Source of the DNA: JAQUOA01 sp037443785
GTDB taxonomy: Bacteria > Bacteroidota > Ignavibacteria > UBA10030 > UBA8401
DNA length: 64,000 nucleotides
Direction of reading: 5' to 3'
NCBI GenBank assembly: GCA_037443785.1
Contig: JBBINR010000003.1
Location: 62,001 to 126,000 of the forward strand
The position numbers and the translations under genes are program-made. Every line of letters starts with the position of its first letter. Position 1 is the first letter of the stretch. Below the pieces are notes generated by a model. That model made no database searches and had not been told where the DNA came from. It saw only the letters and a list, made by a program, of their open reading frames with translations. This document shows positions 17,335 through 25,854 of the stretch, in pieces.

Positions 17335-17436
17335 GCGGATATTATTGGAATAAATCCGAACCATAATGGCGATCGAAAGACTGTAAAGCTTGTTGCAATA
17401 GCGATGATGTATTTCTCGGCCGGTTGTTGCAAACAG
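17335..17436 (+). pseudogene. Relic of a second ureohydrolase C-terminus
   Basis: Read in the frame of base 17338, this stretch gives DIIGINPNHNGDRKTVKLVA and then IAMMYFSAG. It lines up without gaps with DIVEMNPKYDVDGKTAKLAA and then LAMMYFLTG at the end of the intact ureohydrolase upstream. By hand count 59 of 78 aligned bases match (17338-17415 against 14920-14997). Nothing of the rest of the gene remains; the frame runs on into unrelated sequence and overlaps the 3' end of the opposite gene. It is best explained as the remnant of a tandem duplicate or of a gene replaced by the transporter. Confidence 0.75.
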
Positions 17437-17455
17437 GTAATTTTTTTAGATCGCT

Positions 17456-18640
17456 TTATACTTTTCTAAGTGTTAGCGCAGTAATTTCCGATCGCGCGCC
17501 GAGCCGCACCGGCGGTCCCCAATAGCCCGTTCCTTTGCTCACATACACCCACGTTTTTTCTCCCCACTTGTGCAAACCTTTAATAAACGGCTGTCCGAGT
17601 GTTGCAAGATAATTCCAGGGGAAAAATTGCCCGCCGTGCGTGTGTCCGTTCAAGACAAGATCGAAATCAAGATCATTCATCTGATATAATGTACGCGGCT
17701 GGTGCGCCATTAAAATTTTTGCTGCACCATTTGGTGCACGTTCAATTGCCTTGTGAGGATCGGAAGTTTGATCTTTATAAAATTGCCCAGCGCTGTAATC
17801 GGTAACACCGGCAAGAATTATTTTTGATCCGTTCTTTTCAATTGCGCGGTGTTCGTTCATCAACACGTCGTACCCAAGATGTTCGGCATGTTTGATCCAT
17901 TGAATCGCACCGGAATAGTATTCGTGATTTCCCGTCGTAAAAAATTTTCCGAAGGGTGCATGCAGTTCGCCGAGCGATGCAACATCCCGTTCAAGATTCA
18001 CCACCGAACCATCCGCCATATCGCCGGTGAAAGCAATGAGATCGGGAGATTGTTTCTGAACTTCTTCCACAACAGTTTCAATCCATTTTTTATCAACCGT
18101 TAATCCTGCATGAATGTCACTGATTTGTGCGATGGTAAATCCGTCAAATTCTTTTGGAAGCCGGGCAATAGGAATATCAATCCGAACAATGCCGGGAGTT
18201 TTTCGTGCTTCGTAAATACCGTACGATGTTGCAATTGCCGCGGCGCCGATGACCCCGAGATTCGTTGACTGCAGAAGAAATTGTCTGCGAGAGTTGTCGA
18301 TGAGTTGTGTCTGCGGCTTAACAAAAGAATAGATCTTCTGGAAGATATTTGTCATCAATAAACCGGCATCACGAAGAAAGAGAAAAGTAAAAACAAAAGA
18401 GATGAATCCGAGTCCGACGTATGTGATCCACGAAAATGTTGAGCCTGTTCCGCCGCTGACTCTCGAAAAAATCGTCGAAAAAACGGGGAGAAGAAATATT
18501 GAGGAAAGGATAATCCACGCGATGCGCTTTTGCTTTTTGCTCCATGCCATCGGTTTAATCAATCGTTTGCCGATGTACGTAATGCCCAGCGAACAGACAA
18601 CAGTAACAATTGAGAAAAAAATAATTATTTGAAGAGGCAT
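17456..18640 (-). CDS. Membrane-bound metallophosphoesterase (YkuE/YaeI-like)
   Basis: 394 residues: three or four N-terminal membrane helices (up to about residue 150), then a calcineurin-like phosphoesterase domain. Metal motifs in order are ISDIHAG, FTGDMADG, TTGNHEYY, a later MAHQP, and NGHTHGGQ. The family cleaves phosphomonoesters or UDP-diacylglucosamine-like lipids at the membrane; the substrate here is not evident. The stretch NSRRQFLLQS before the last helix is Tat-like but internal. The gene stands alone, convergent with the transporter; its 3' end touches the ureohydrolase relic. Confidence 0.88.
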   Translation of the reverse strand: MPLQIIIFFSIVTVVCSLGITYIGKRLIKPMAWSKKQKRIAWIILSSIFLLPVFSTIFSRVSGGTGSTFSWITYVGLGFISFVFTFLFLRDAGLLMTNIFQKIYSFVKPQTQLIDNSRRQFLLQSTNLGVIGAAAIATSYGIYEARKTPGIVRIDIPIARLPKEFDGFTIAQISDIHAGLTVDKKWIETVVEEVQKQSPDLIAFTGDMADGSVVNLERDVASLGELHAPFGKFFTTGNHEYYSGAIQWIKHAEHLGYDVLMNEHRAIEKNGSKIILAGVTDYSAGQFYKDQTSDPHKAIERAPNGAAKILMAHQPRTLYQMNDLDFDLVLNGHTHGGQFFPWNYLATLGQPFIKGLHKWGEKTWVYVSKGTGYWGPPVRLGARSEITALTLRKV

Positions 18641-18672
18641 GGAAAATTTTTAAGTTGACTCAAAAATGAATG

Positions 18673-18761
18673 GTCATTGCGAGAGAGCGAAGCGAACGAA
18701 GCAATCTTCCCAGAGTAAAACAAAAACGAGATTGCTTCACCAAACAACGGTTCGCAATGAC
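18673..18761. repeat. Nested palindromic intergenic repeat
   Basis: Outer arms GTCATTGCGA (18673-18682) and TCGCAATGAC (18752-18761) are perfect inverted copies; inner arms GAAGCAATCT (18698-18707) and AGATTGCTTC (18729-18738) are also perfect. The 'gtcattgcgagnagcgaagcgacgaagcaatct' repeat is widespread in Bacteroidota and other phyla as dispersed copies. Here it separates two minus-strand genes. Confidence 0.75.
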
Positions 18762-18786
18762 TTTTCTTTGAAATATCGTTTAGTAA

Positions 18787-19443
18787 TTATTTCACAATTT
18801 TCATTTGAAACATCGGCGATTGAAATTTTCCGAACATGCGGACCCACAGCAGCAAAAATGATTCTGTTCCTCGTGCAGCTGATAAATCACCGAGATCGAG
18901 GATGTTCTCTTTTTTCCAGCCAAATGAAACGATGAGTGAAACAACTTTGCTTTTTGCCAGCTCATCATTACCGCAGATTGGCAATGTATGATCGCCGTTA
19001 TTCACAAGCATTGGATTGACCATTAATGCGTTGGAAAGCGTATTAAATGCTTTCACAACTTTTGCGCCGGGGAATGTGCGTTGAATCTGCTCGCCAAGCG
19101 AGTCGGTATTGGCAATTGTCAGTGACGGTGGCATTCCTTTTGAGAAGTCGAGCGGATTGGCAACATCGACAAGAATTTTTCCGTTCACATTTTTTTCTCC
19201 CGCTGATTTCAGCGCATCGAGCGATCCGATGCCCGTTGTGCAATTGAAAATAAATTCATCCGCAAATGCCGCCGCATCGGCAAATGTTCCGTGCGATGCA
19301 AGCATTCCATTCTTTTTTACCCACTGCGAAGCCTTTTCATTATTCGCTGTTCTGGATCCCATCTTTACATTGTGTCCAAGTTGAACCAGCTTTGTTCCAA
19401 TTGCATCTCCAACCATTCCTGTTCCCAGAATTCCAATATTCAT
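18787..19443 (-). CDS. NADPH-dependent F420 reductase-like oxidoreductase
   Basis: 218 residues. The Rossmann start MNIGILGTGMVGDAIGTKL has the GxGxxG nucleotide loop, and SRT after the second strand favours NADPH. The later ILVDVANPLDFSKG and VVKAFNTLSNALM segments are those of the F420-dependent NADP oxidoreductase family (NAD-binding domain of FNO-like proteins, also seen in STEAP reductases). Most bacteria with this gene lack F420, so the acceptor is unknown. Single gene, followed by the nested repeat. Confidence 0.85.
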   Translation of the reverse strand: MNIGILGTGMVGDAIGTKLVQLGHNVKMGSRTANNEKASQWVKKNGMLASHGTFADAAAFADEFIFNCTTGIGSLDALKSAGEKNVNGKILVDVANPLDFSKGMPPSLTIANTDSLGEQIQRTFPGAKVVKAFNTLSNALMVNPMLVNNGDHTLPICGNDELAKSKVVSLIVSFGWKKENILDLGDLSAARGTESFLLLWVRMFGKFQSPMFQMKIVK

Positions 19444-19516
19444 TACACCTTCTCCGTAGAATTATGATTCATTATTATAGCAAGATCGAGTTTCCAAAAT
19501 TCACAATAGAATATTG

Positions 19517-19849
19517 TTATATCTTTTTTTCATCGGGTGTCCAGCCGCATCGGCGACGGTATTCTTCTTTAAATTTTTCTCGTTCTTCCGGTGTCATCGA
19601 AGCAAGTTTTTCTTCCATCTTGTGTTTCCATTTGTCATGTTTCCATGAATGATGTCCGCCCCAGCCACGCACAAGAATATGCGAAAGGACGAGCAAGCCG
19701 ATTGCCTGCCAGAATGTGATTGTTGGTCCGTGGAAAATATCAGGAATCAACATGTTCCACAATTCCATGACAGCAACGCCGAACACGAGAATCATCAGCG
19801 CGCCGAAGGCGAGGAACATCGCGATTTTTTTTGCCCACCAAGTTTTCAT
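19517..19849 (-). CDS. Small membrane protein cotranscribed with an ECF sigma factor
   Basis: 110 residues: two membrane helices (about 9-29 and 42-60), a linker rich in His and Trp (GWGGHHSWKHDKWKHKM) and a C-terminal amphipathic helix (MTPEEREKFKEEYRRRCGW). I know similar proteins only as neighbours of ECF sigma factors in Bacteroidota, where they may act as membrane anti-sigma or metal-responsive partners; this is inference. The His-rich linker could bind metal. It follows the sigma gene by about 70 bases with a short palindrome between. Confidence 0.65.
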   Translation of the reverse strand: MKTWWAKKIAMFLAFGALMILVFGVAVMELWNMLIPDIFHGPTITFWQAIGLLVLSHILVRGWGGHHSWKHDKWKHKMEEKLASMTPEEREKFKEEYRRRCGWTPDEKKI

Positions 19850-19888
19850 TGTAGTCTCTCCTTAAAAATAAATTTCTTGTTCATCTTT

Positions 19889-19913
19889 ATTCCCGTACGT
19901 TCGTCGCGGGAAT
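19889..19913. repeat. Short ATTCCCG palindrome
   Basis: ATTCCCG (19889-19895) and CGGGAAT (19907-19913), an 11-base loop, between the sigma gene and the small membrane gene. It is a shorter relative of the repeat at 5132-5194 and may form a hairpin in the shared transcript. Confidence 0.5.
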
Positions 19914-19919
19914 CATTTC

Positions 19920-20498
19920 TTATCCAATAAATTCAAATTCATCGTACATCTCTTGCAGCTTTTCTCTCAGGAACAGCACGGCATATCGTTTTCGTGACAG
20001 CAATGTGTTGATCGGCTCGCCCGTTTGTTCTGCAATCTCTTTAAAACTTTTTCCTTTCAACTCGTGCATCACAAACACTTCTTTTTGTTCATCAGGAAGT
20101 TCGTCCAACGCATCGGCAAGTTCCGTCCACACCAGCGATCGTGCATACACCTGATCAGGGTTTTGCGTTGGATCGTAGAGAATGTCTTCGAGATTCAACG
20201 GCATCGAAGGATCGGTGTCGCTTCGGGGAAGGGAATCGGGACGTTTCTTTCTGTACCAATCGATGATTTTATTTCGTGCAACAGTGAAGAGCCACGACGT
20301 CATCTTTTCGATCGGCTCGGTTACGCTGTAGTTGGACATTAATTGATAGAACACATCCGAAAGAATATCTTCCGCATCTTCTTCAGTACGTACACGACGG
20401 CGGATGAAATCGAATAATCGTTTTCGTTCTGCGCGAAATGTTGCGTCTGCCGCTGATTGGACAGTGCGAGTGCGTTCTATAGCCACTGTGGTTACCAA
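19920..20498 (-). CDS. ECF-type RNA polymerase sigma factor
   Basis: 192 residues. Region 2 is at about 25-90 (FDFIRRRVRTEEDAEDILSD, FTVARNKIIDWYRKKR) and region 4 at about 135-182 (LPDEQKEVFVMHELKGKSF, then the HTH GEPINTLLSRKRYAV). It recruits RNA polymerase to a small regulon. No zinc-finger anti-sigma gene follows; instead the small His-rich membrane protein does, which may be its regulator. Other starts at GTG or ATG are possible within the first ten codons; the one given is the longest with domain support. Confidence 0.92.
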   Translation of the reverse strand: MVTTVAIERTRTVQSAADATFRAERKRLFDFIRRRVRTEEDAEDILSDVFYQLMSNYSVTEPIEKMTSWLFTVARNKIIDWYRKKRPDSLPRSDTDPSMPLNLEDILYDPTQNPDQVYARSLVWTELADALDELPDEQKEVFVMHELKGKSFKEIAEQTGEPINTLLSRKRYAVLFLREKLQEMYDEFEFIG

Positions 20499-20590
20499 TT
20501 TTTACCCTCTTCGTGATTCTCAACGAGAATATTATACAGAATAGAAGACGATAAACCTTTCCTGATATTGTAAAAAATAAAGAAGTATTG

Positions 20591-20622
20591 AAAGAACAGC
20601 GGGGGAGCCCAGGAAGTTCTTT
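20591..20622 (-). terminator. Weak hairpin after the M1 peptidase gene
   Basis: Arms AAAGAAC (20591-20597) and GTTCTTT (20616-20622) with a GC-rich loop, downstream of the peptidase stop on the minus strand. The U-tract is not adjacent, so termination is uncertain. Confidence 0.35.
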
Positions 20623-20649
20623 GTTTTGCAACGATATTTTTGGCGAACA

Positions 20650-23628
20650 TTACAATCGAACGCCGAATACAACCCGCCACCTGAAATCAAAGGCTTTTTC
20701 ATTGGGTCGTGATGGATCGTTAACATACAGCGGGAAGTATACGCCAACGCCATATCCAGGAATTGAAATGCCAAAAAAATTCGACCCGTTTACTGACAAT
20801 GATAATCCGGCACCTGCATCGAAAAATAGTTTTCGCTGTGACGTTGTATCGTACGCGGTTCCTGCATCGGCAAACAAAATGAAAGCGCCGCGTTTCAATT
20901 CAAGATTTGCCGCTGCAACACGATTTGCCGTCGTATCGTGCGTTATAAACATATTTCCGCCGCCGGAGGAGACAAAGTGAGATCGTAACACTCTGCTTGT
21001 CCACGGAGTTCGGAATATCCACGATTCAAATTGCTCAAGCGGAGATGATTGCGAAAGCGAAAGCGAAGTTTGTGCAGGAATATTTCCTTCGCTTGCACCG
21101 GCGAAGAATCGAAGCTTTGATGTAAAGCCTGCGAATAATCTCGATTCAATGTGCGCTTCGGCAGTGTACTTTGTATAGATGAATGTTGACCACGGTGTTC
21201 CGAATTCATTTGACATGACGAATGACGATCGTCCCCATGAATACATTTTGTTGTAGCGGAAAGAAATTGTTCCGGAGACAAGATCACCCGGATTCCATTC
21301 TGATGGACTGTTGAGATATCGCGCATCGCGAAGTGCAGTTGATTTGATGCCTGCAGAAATTCCGAAGGTTCGTCTCAGATTGCTGTAAATAGAATTATAT
21401 CGCTCCCACATCGCATCCACTGTCCACTGATAACCGGTTCTTCCGTCGAGACGAAATCCTTTGATCTCTGTCGTGAGATTTGGCGAGAAGAAACTGATCG
21501 GCGTTGAATACGAAAAAAGAAAATCGGGGATGTTACTTCGTGTTCCATACTTCACCGTCAAATTCGTATTGTAATCTGTCAGCAAATAATTTCCGGTAAT
21601 GCTCGTTCCGATTTCAATTCCATCACGATTGTTGAATCCGGCGGTTGGAGCAAAATTGATTCGGTATGAATCGAGAGGATAAAACAGCTGGTTAAGAATA
21701 TTAAATCCGTAATCGTACTCGATCTTCGGCAAGCCTGAAGTGTTATTCATTCGGTTCAAATCAAGCAATTGAAGATCAGGATCTAATTCGACCTGGTTGA
21801 CTTTTGCCGGAAGATTGTGAATGATGTGTGTGTAATTCGTTCGATACAGCCACGCCGTTACCGGAACGCGAACGTCTTTTGTTGAATTGTCGGCAAGATG
21901 CAATCGCAGCGTTGCCGGCATAATTGCGCGGTCACAATTTTCCAATGCGATTGATGTAGTCCATCCGGAATCTGTTTGTTCACTTTTCACCCCGCGAACC
22001 GCAAAATCAAGTTTGTATGTTTCTTCAAACCATTCGTGCCAGAACCAATCAAGGTCGGTTCCCGCAACATCTTCAACCGTATTGAAAAAATCTTGCGGCG
22101 ACGGGTGTTTGAATTTCCATCGCTCAAAATATTCTTTCATTGCACGCTCGAACAATTCTCTTCCAAGCATATCGCGAAGCATGGACATTACAGCAGATGT
22201 TTTAAAATAGACAGTGGTTCCGTAATCGTTTCGCGGCATAAGATACGAATCGGTCAGCAGGGATTGAATTCGATTGTGTCTTTCGCTCCACATCAAAAAT
22301 CGCAGATTGAATTGACGTTCGCTGTTGTTTGGAAGAAATTTCCTGAATTTCTGAACAGTAGCAGGAGAGACAGCACCATTTGTACCGCGGTCCTCATCAG
22401 TCAGTGTTGAGGAAATAAATTGAGTAAATCCTTCATCCATGAACGCATAATTTGATTCGTGCGATCCGATCGTCATGGGAAACCACTGATGTCCGAGTTC
22501 ATGCACAATAGTATAATACATCGATGACGTGATTGCATCGCCGCTTTCGATATATGCAAGCATCGGATATTCCATTCCATTGACAGGACCGGAAACAACC
22601 GTTGCCTGTGGATATGGGTACTCGCCATAATGTTCTGAGAAAAATTCGATCGTCCGTTTGGCAAATGCCGCGCCTTTATCCCAATTGTTTGTTTCGCCGA
22701 CAAGAAATGATTCTGCTCGCTGTTCACTCGGAAGATAGAATGCATAAATATTTTTCCCGGATTGTGTTTTCGTTGCATCCCACACAAATCGCGGTGATGA
22801 AGCCCATGCAAAATCTCTCACATGCTGTGCAGTGAAATGCCACATTTGCTTTCCTTCTTTTAGATACAATCGTGCAGAATCCGTCTCATTCGGCGGAATG
22901 ATTTCAATTGTTGAATCTTTTGAATTGATATCGAGTCGCAATAATTGTTCAGGAGTGAGCACATCTTTGGTGTTTTGTAAAATGCCTGTTGCGGCGATGA
23001 TGTAATTCGCCGGCACGGTCAATTGCGCATCCCAGTTCCCATATTCAGTGTAAAATTCTGCCTGACCGAGATATTGCGTCGTATCCCATCCACGCCAGTC
23101 ATCATACACGGCAATTTGCGGATACCACTGGCAGAGACCAAATTCAGTTCCGTCGCTGCCGGTGCGAAGATCAGGATTTGTTGTTATCCTGTAATTCCAT
23201 TGTACCGTAATTTCAATTTTTGAATTGGGAAGCAACGGTGTTACCAACGGTGTTTCCATAATCGTGCTATTTATGCGCATAGGGAGTGAATTTCCATTCA
23301 ACACCAGCGAATCGATGATAATACCTTTTGTGCTTTCATACACGCGCCCAGTCGTGCCGTATGTTTTGCGCGCTTCAGAATTTTTTTGAAAAATATTCTG
23401 ATACATGTGCCAAAAAATTGTTCGAAGTGTATCGGGAGAATTGTTGAAATACGTGATTGTCGCTTTCCCTTTTAACAGATTCGAATCGGGAAGTAATTCT
23501 GCATTAACGGTGTAGTCAACGTGCTGCTGCCAATACGAGGCGGATGGTTTACCATTGTTGAAACGCGTTGCATCTTTTGCAAATGCAATTGAACAAAGAA
23601 CGACAAAAAAGCACAGAAACTTTTGCAT
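20650..23628 (-). CDS. M1-family metallopeptidase with C-terminal beta-barrel-like domain
   Basis: 992 residues, far longer than the catalytic unit. Signal peptide MQKFLCFFVVLCSIAFA, an N-terminal beta-saddle domain, then the zinc site HELGH at 376-380 with E399 in FMDEGF, and an NGMEYP exopeptidase motif (350-355) in place of GAMEN. From about residue 630 the sequence changes to alternating polar and hydrophobic strands with many aromatics, ending GVGVYFPLYV and WRVVFGVRL. That ending, with a final hydrophobic residue, resembles outer-membrane barrels of the surface-antigen type. This implies a peptidase tethered to the outer membrane (inference). An AAGGAA ribosome site supports the start. 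Confidence 0.87.
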   Translation of the reverse strand: MQKFLCFFVVLCSIAFAKDATRFNNGKPSASYWQQHVDYTVNAELLPDSNLLKGKATITYFNNSPDTLRTIFWHMYQNIFQKNSEARKTYGTTGRVYESTKGIIIDSLVLNGNSLPMRINSTIMETPLVTPLLPNSKIEITVQWNYRITTNPDLRTGSDGTEFGLCQWYPQIAVYDDWRGWDTTQYLGQAEFYTEYGNWDAQLTVPANYIIAATGILQNTKDVLTPEQLLRLDINSKDSTIEIIPPNETDSARLYLKEGKQMWHFTAQHVRDFAWASSPRFVWDATKTQSGKNIYAFYLPSEQRAESFLVGETNNWDKGAAFAKRTIEFFSEHYGEYPYPQATVVSGPVNGMEYPMLAYIESGDAITSSMYYTIVHELGHQWFPMTIGSHESNYAFMDEGFTQFISSTLTDEDRGTNGAVSPATVQKFRKFLPNNSERQFNLRFLMWSERHNRIQSLLTDSYLMPRNDYGTTVYFKTSAVMSMLRDMLGRELFERAMKEYFERWKFKHPSPQDFFNTVEDVAGTDLDWFWHEWFEETYKLDFAVRGVKSEQTDSGWTTSIALENCDRAIMPATLRLHLADNSTKDVRVPVTAWLYRTNYTHIIHNLPAKVNQVELDPDLQLLDLNRMNNTSGLPKIEYDYGFNILNQLFYPLDSYRINFAPTAGFNNRDGIEIGTSITGNYLLTDYNTNLTVKYGTRSNIPDFLFSYSTPISFFSPNLTTEIKGFRLDGRTGYQWTVDAMWERYNSIYSNLRRTFGISAGIKSTALRDARYLNSPSEWNPGDLVSGTISFRYNKMYSWGRSSFVMSNEFGTPWSTFIYTKYTAEAHIESRLFAGFTSKLRFFAGASEGNIPAQTSLSLSQSSPLEQFESWIFRTPWTSRVLRSHFVSSGGGNMFITHDTTANRVAAANLELKRGAFILFADAGTAYDTTSQRKLFFDAGAGLSLSVNGSNFFGISIPGYGVGVYFPLYVNDPSRPNEKAFDFRWRVVFGVRL

Positions 23629-23833
23629 GGAAAATTCCTTCGCTGGTAAAGTATTGAAACAAAGTATGAAAAAAATATTTTACTATAACGATAAATAACC
23701 CAAAATGATGCAAATATTCTGGTGCGAAACGAAACACAAATCGTCATTGATAATTGTTAATAAGTTTTATTGAAGGGAAAAGCAATCGGTGCTTCTTGCA
23801 CTTCCTCTCTATTATTAGTATTTTGAGTTCAGA

Positions 23834-23870
23834 AAACCCTGCCTTTGAAGCATTTCGGCGGGGATTTTTA
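23834..23870 (+). terminator. Terminator-like hairpin upstream of lepA
   Basis: CCCTGCC (23837-23843) pairs with GGCGGGG (23857-23863) with one G-U, then TTTTTA. No plus-strand gene precedes it, so it would end a short leader RNA, or act as an attenuator in a long lepA 5' region. The remaining part of the 335-base gap (23629-23963) holds the peptidase promoter side and the inverted repeat listed next. Confidence 0.45.
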
Positions 23871-23881
23871 TTTGCAAATTG

Positions 23882-23931
23882 TGAAGGATGAATTACGAAG
23901 GATGAAAAAGTATTTCATAATTCATCCTTCA
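23882..23931. repeat. Perfect inverted repeat just before lepA
   Basis: TGAAGGATGAATTA (23882-23895) and TAATTCATCCTTCA (23918-23931) are exact 14-base inverted copies, 22 bases apart; the inner loop contains a second partial copy (GAAGGATGA). The right arm ends 32 bases before the lepA start. It could fold in the lepA leader or be a decayed dispersed repeat. Confidence 0.6.
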
Positions 23932-23963
23932 AAAATCATCCTTTTTGTATTTTTGAAGCAAGA

Positions 23964-25769
23964 ATGAACAACATCCGAAATTTCTCCATCATCGCACACA
24001 TCGACCACGGCAAATCTACGCTCGCAGACCGTTTGCTGGAATATACCGGCACAATCACTTCACGCGATTTAGTGGTGAACCAAGTGCTGGATGATATGGA
24101 TCTCGAGCAGGAACGCGGTATTACGATTAAGCTCCACGCAATCCAGATGAAGTATAAAGCAAAAAACGGCGAACAGTATATTTTTAATTTGATCGATACA
24201 CCCGGTCACGTTGATTTTACATACGAAGTTTCACGCTCGCTTGCGGCATGCGAAGGTGCAATTCTTGTCGTTGATGCATCGCAGGGAGTTGAAGCACAGA
24301 CGATCAGCAATTTGTATATGGCGATTGATGCGGGGTTAGAAATTATTCCGGTCATGAACAAGATCGACCTTCCTTCCGCTGCCACAACGATGGAAACCGT
24401 GAAGAATGAAATTATCGGATTGATTGGATGCAAAGAAGAAGAAATTATCAAAGCAAGCGCGAAAACAGGATTTGGTATTGAAGAAATTCTTGAAGCAATC
24501 GTAGCGCGAGTTCCTGCGCCGAAAGGTGATGTAACAAAACCGGCGCGTGCATTGATCTTCGATTCCAAATTCGATTCGTACCGCGGAGCAATTGCGTTTG
24601 TTCGTGTGGTGGATGGAATTTTGAAAGAGGGCGATAAGATTAAATTTATTAATAATGGCAATGCAGCGGAGATTGAAGAATGCGGCGTTCTCTATATGAA
24701 ACGTTCGCGCACGGAACAAATCGAAGCGGGCAACGTCGGTTATGTTATAGCTGGATTGAAGAATGTGCGAGATACAAAAGTCGGTGATACGATCACGACC
24801 TTTCACCACGGCGCAACAGAAGCATTGAGCGGTTACAAAGAAGTGAAACCGATGGTGTTTAGCGGCTTGTATCCGACAAACAGCGATGACTTTGGCGAAC
24901 TTCGCGAGTCGCTCGAAAAACTTTCGCTCAACGATTCGTCGCTTGTCTATACTCCCGAAACATCCGGTGCGCTTGGTTTTGGATTCCGCTGCGGATTTCT
25001 TGGTTTGCTTCATATGGAAATTATTCAGGAACGGTTGGAACGCGAGTTCAATCAATCGCTTATTACCACCGTTCCGAACGTAGAGTTTCGTGTGATTTTG
25101 ACGAATGGAGAAACAATAACGGTTGATAATCCTGCCGACATGCCGGATCCGTCAAAGATTGAAAAAGTAGAAGAACCGTACATCAAAGCGCAGATCATCA
25201 CACCGACAGAATACATCGGCAACATTATGAAATTGTGCATGGATCGTCGCGGTATCTGGAAGGATACAAATTATCTCGATCCGACACGCGCAGATATTTC
25301 GTACGAATTTCCATTGTCCGAAATTATTTTTGATTTCTACGACAAGTTGAAATCGCTTACGCGTGGTTACGCATCGCTTGATTATGAATATCTTGATTAC
25401 CGTGAATCCGATCTTGTGAAACTTGACATCATGTTGAATGCAGAACCGGTTGACGCATTATCAACCATCGTTCATCGTGATAAATCGTATGATATGGGGA
25501 AGAAGCTCTGTTCAAAATTAAAAGAACTTATTCCCCGGCAGATGTTTGAAGTTGCCATTCAGGCCGCAATTGGAAGCAAGATTATTGCGCGTACAACAGT
25601 TTCTGCGATGCGGAAAAATGTGCTTGCGAAATGCTACGGCGGCGATATTTCCCGAAAGCGTAAGCTTCTCGAGAAACAAAAGGAAGGGAAGAAGCGTATG
25701 AAACAAGTGGGCAGAGTCGAACTTCCGCAAGAGGCATTTTTAGCGGTGCTGCAAATGGGTGACGAGTGA
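23964..25769 (+). CDS. lepA: Elongation factor 4 (LepA)
   Basis: 601 residues, full length. G domain motifs: AHIDHGKSTLADRLLE, the switch II DTPGHVDFTYEV and the NKIDLP specificity loop; then EF-G-like domains and the LepA-specific C-terminus with ARCKCYGGDISRKRKLLEKQ-like sequence near residue 555. LepA is a ribosomal GTPase that assists biogenesis and back-translocation under stress. The order lepA then lepB is a classical bacterial pair. The leader contains two hairpins. Confidence 0.98.
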   Translation: MNNIRNFSIIAHIDHGKSTLADRLLEYTGTITSRDLVVNQVLDDMDLEQERGITIKLHAIQMKYKAKNGEQYIFNLIDTPGHVDFTYEVSRSLAACEGAILVVDASQGVEAQTISNLYMAIDAGLEIIPVMNKIDLPSAATTMETVKNEIIGLIGCKEEEIIKASAKTGFGIEEILEAIVARVPAPKGDVTKPARALIFDSKFDSYRGAIAFVRVVDGILKEGDKIKFINNGNAAEIEECGVLYMKRSRTEQIEAGNVGYVIAGLKNVRDTKVGDTITTFHHGATEALSGYKEVKPMVFSGLYPTNSDDFGELRESLEKLSLNDSSLVYTPETSGALGFGFRCGFLGLLHMEIIQERLEREFNQSLITTVPNVEFRVILTNGETITVDNPADMPDPSKIEKVEEPYIKAQIITPTEYIGNIMKLCMDRRGIWKDTNYLDPTRADISYEFPLSEIIFDFYDKLKSLTRGYASLDYEYLDYRESDLVKLDIMLNAEPVDALSTIVHRDKSYDMGKKLCSKLKELIPRQMFEVAIQAAIGSKIIARTTVSAMRKNVLAKCYGGDISRKRKLLEKQKEGKKRMKQVGRVELPQEAFLAVLQMGDE

Positions 25770-25854
25770 TGCAGGTGAGCAGTAAAAAGTATGAATTGTG
25801 AAGTAGAAATTGTAAGCGAACAAAAACCAAAATATCCCATAGGATTGTAATTGT

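Noticed and set aside
16942..17469. Plus-strand frame of 175 codons at the end of the transporter
   Set aside because: Most is a shadow of the transporter; only the part from 17335 on has meaning, as the ureohydrolase relic.
24336..25055. Minus-strand frame of 239 codons opposite lepA
   Set aside because: Shadow of lepA, rich in Phe, Cys and Arg without any fold pattern.
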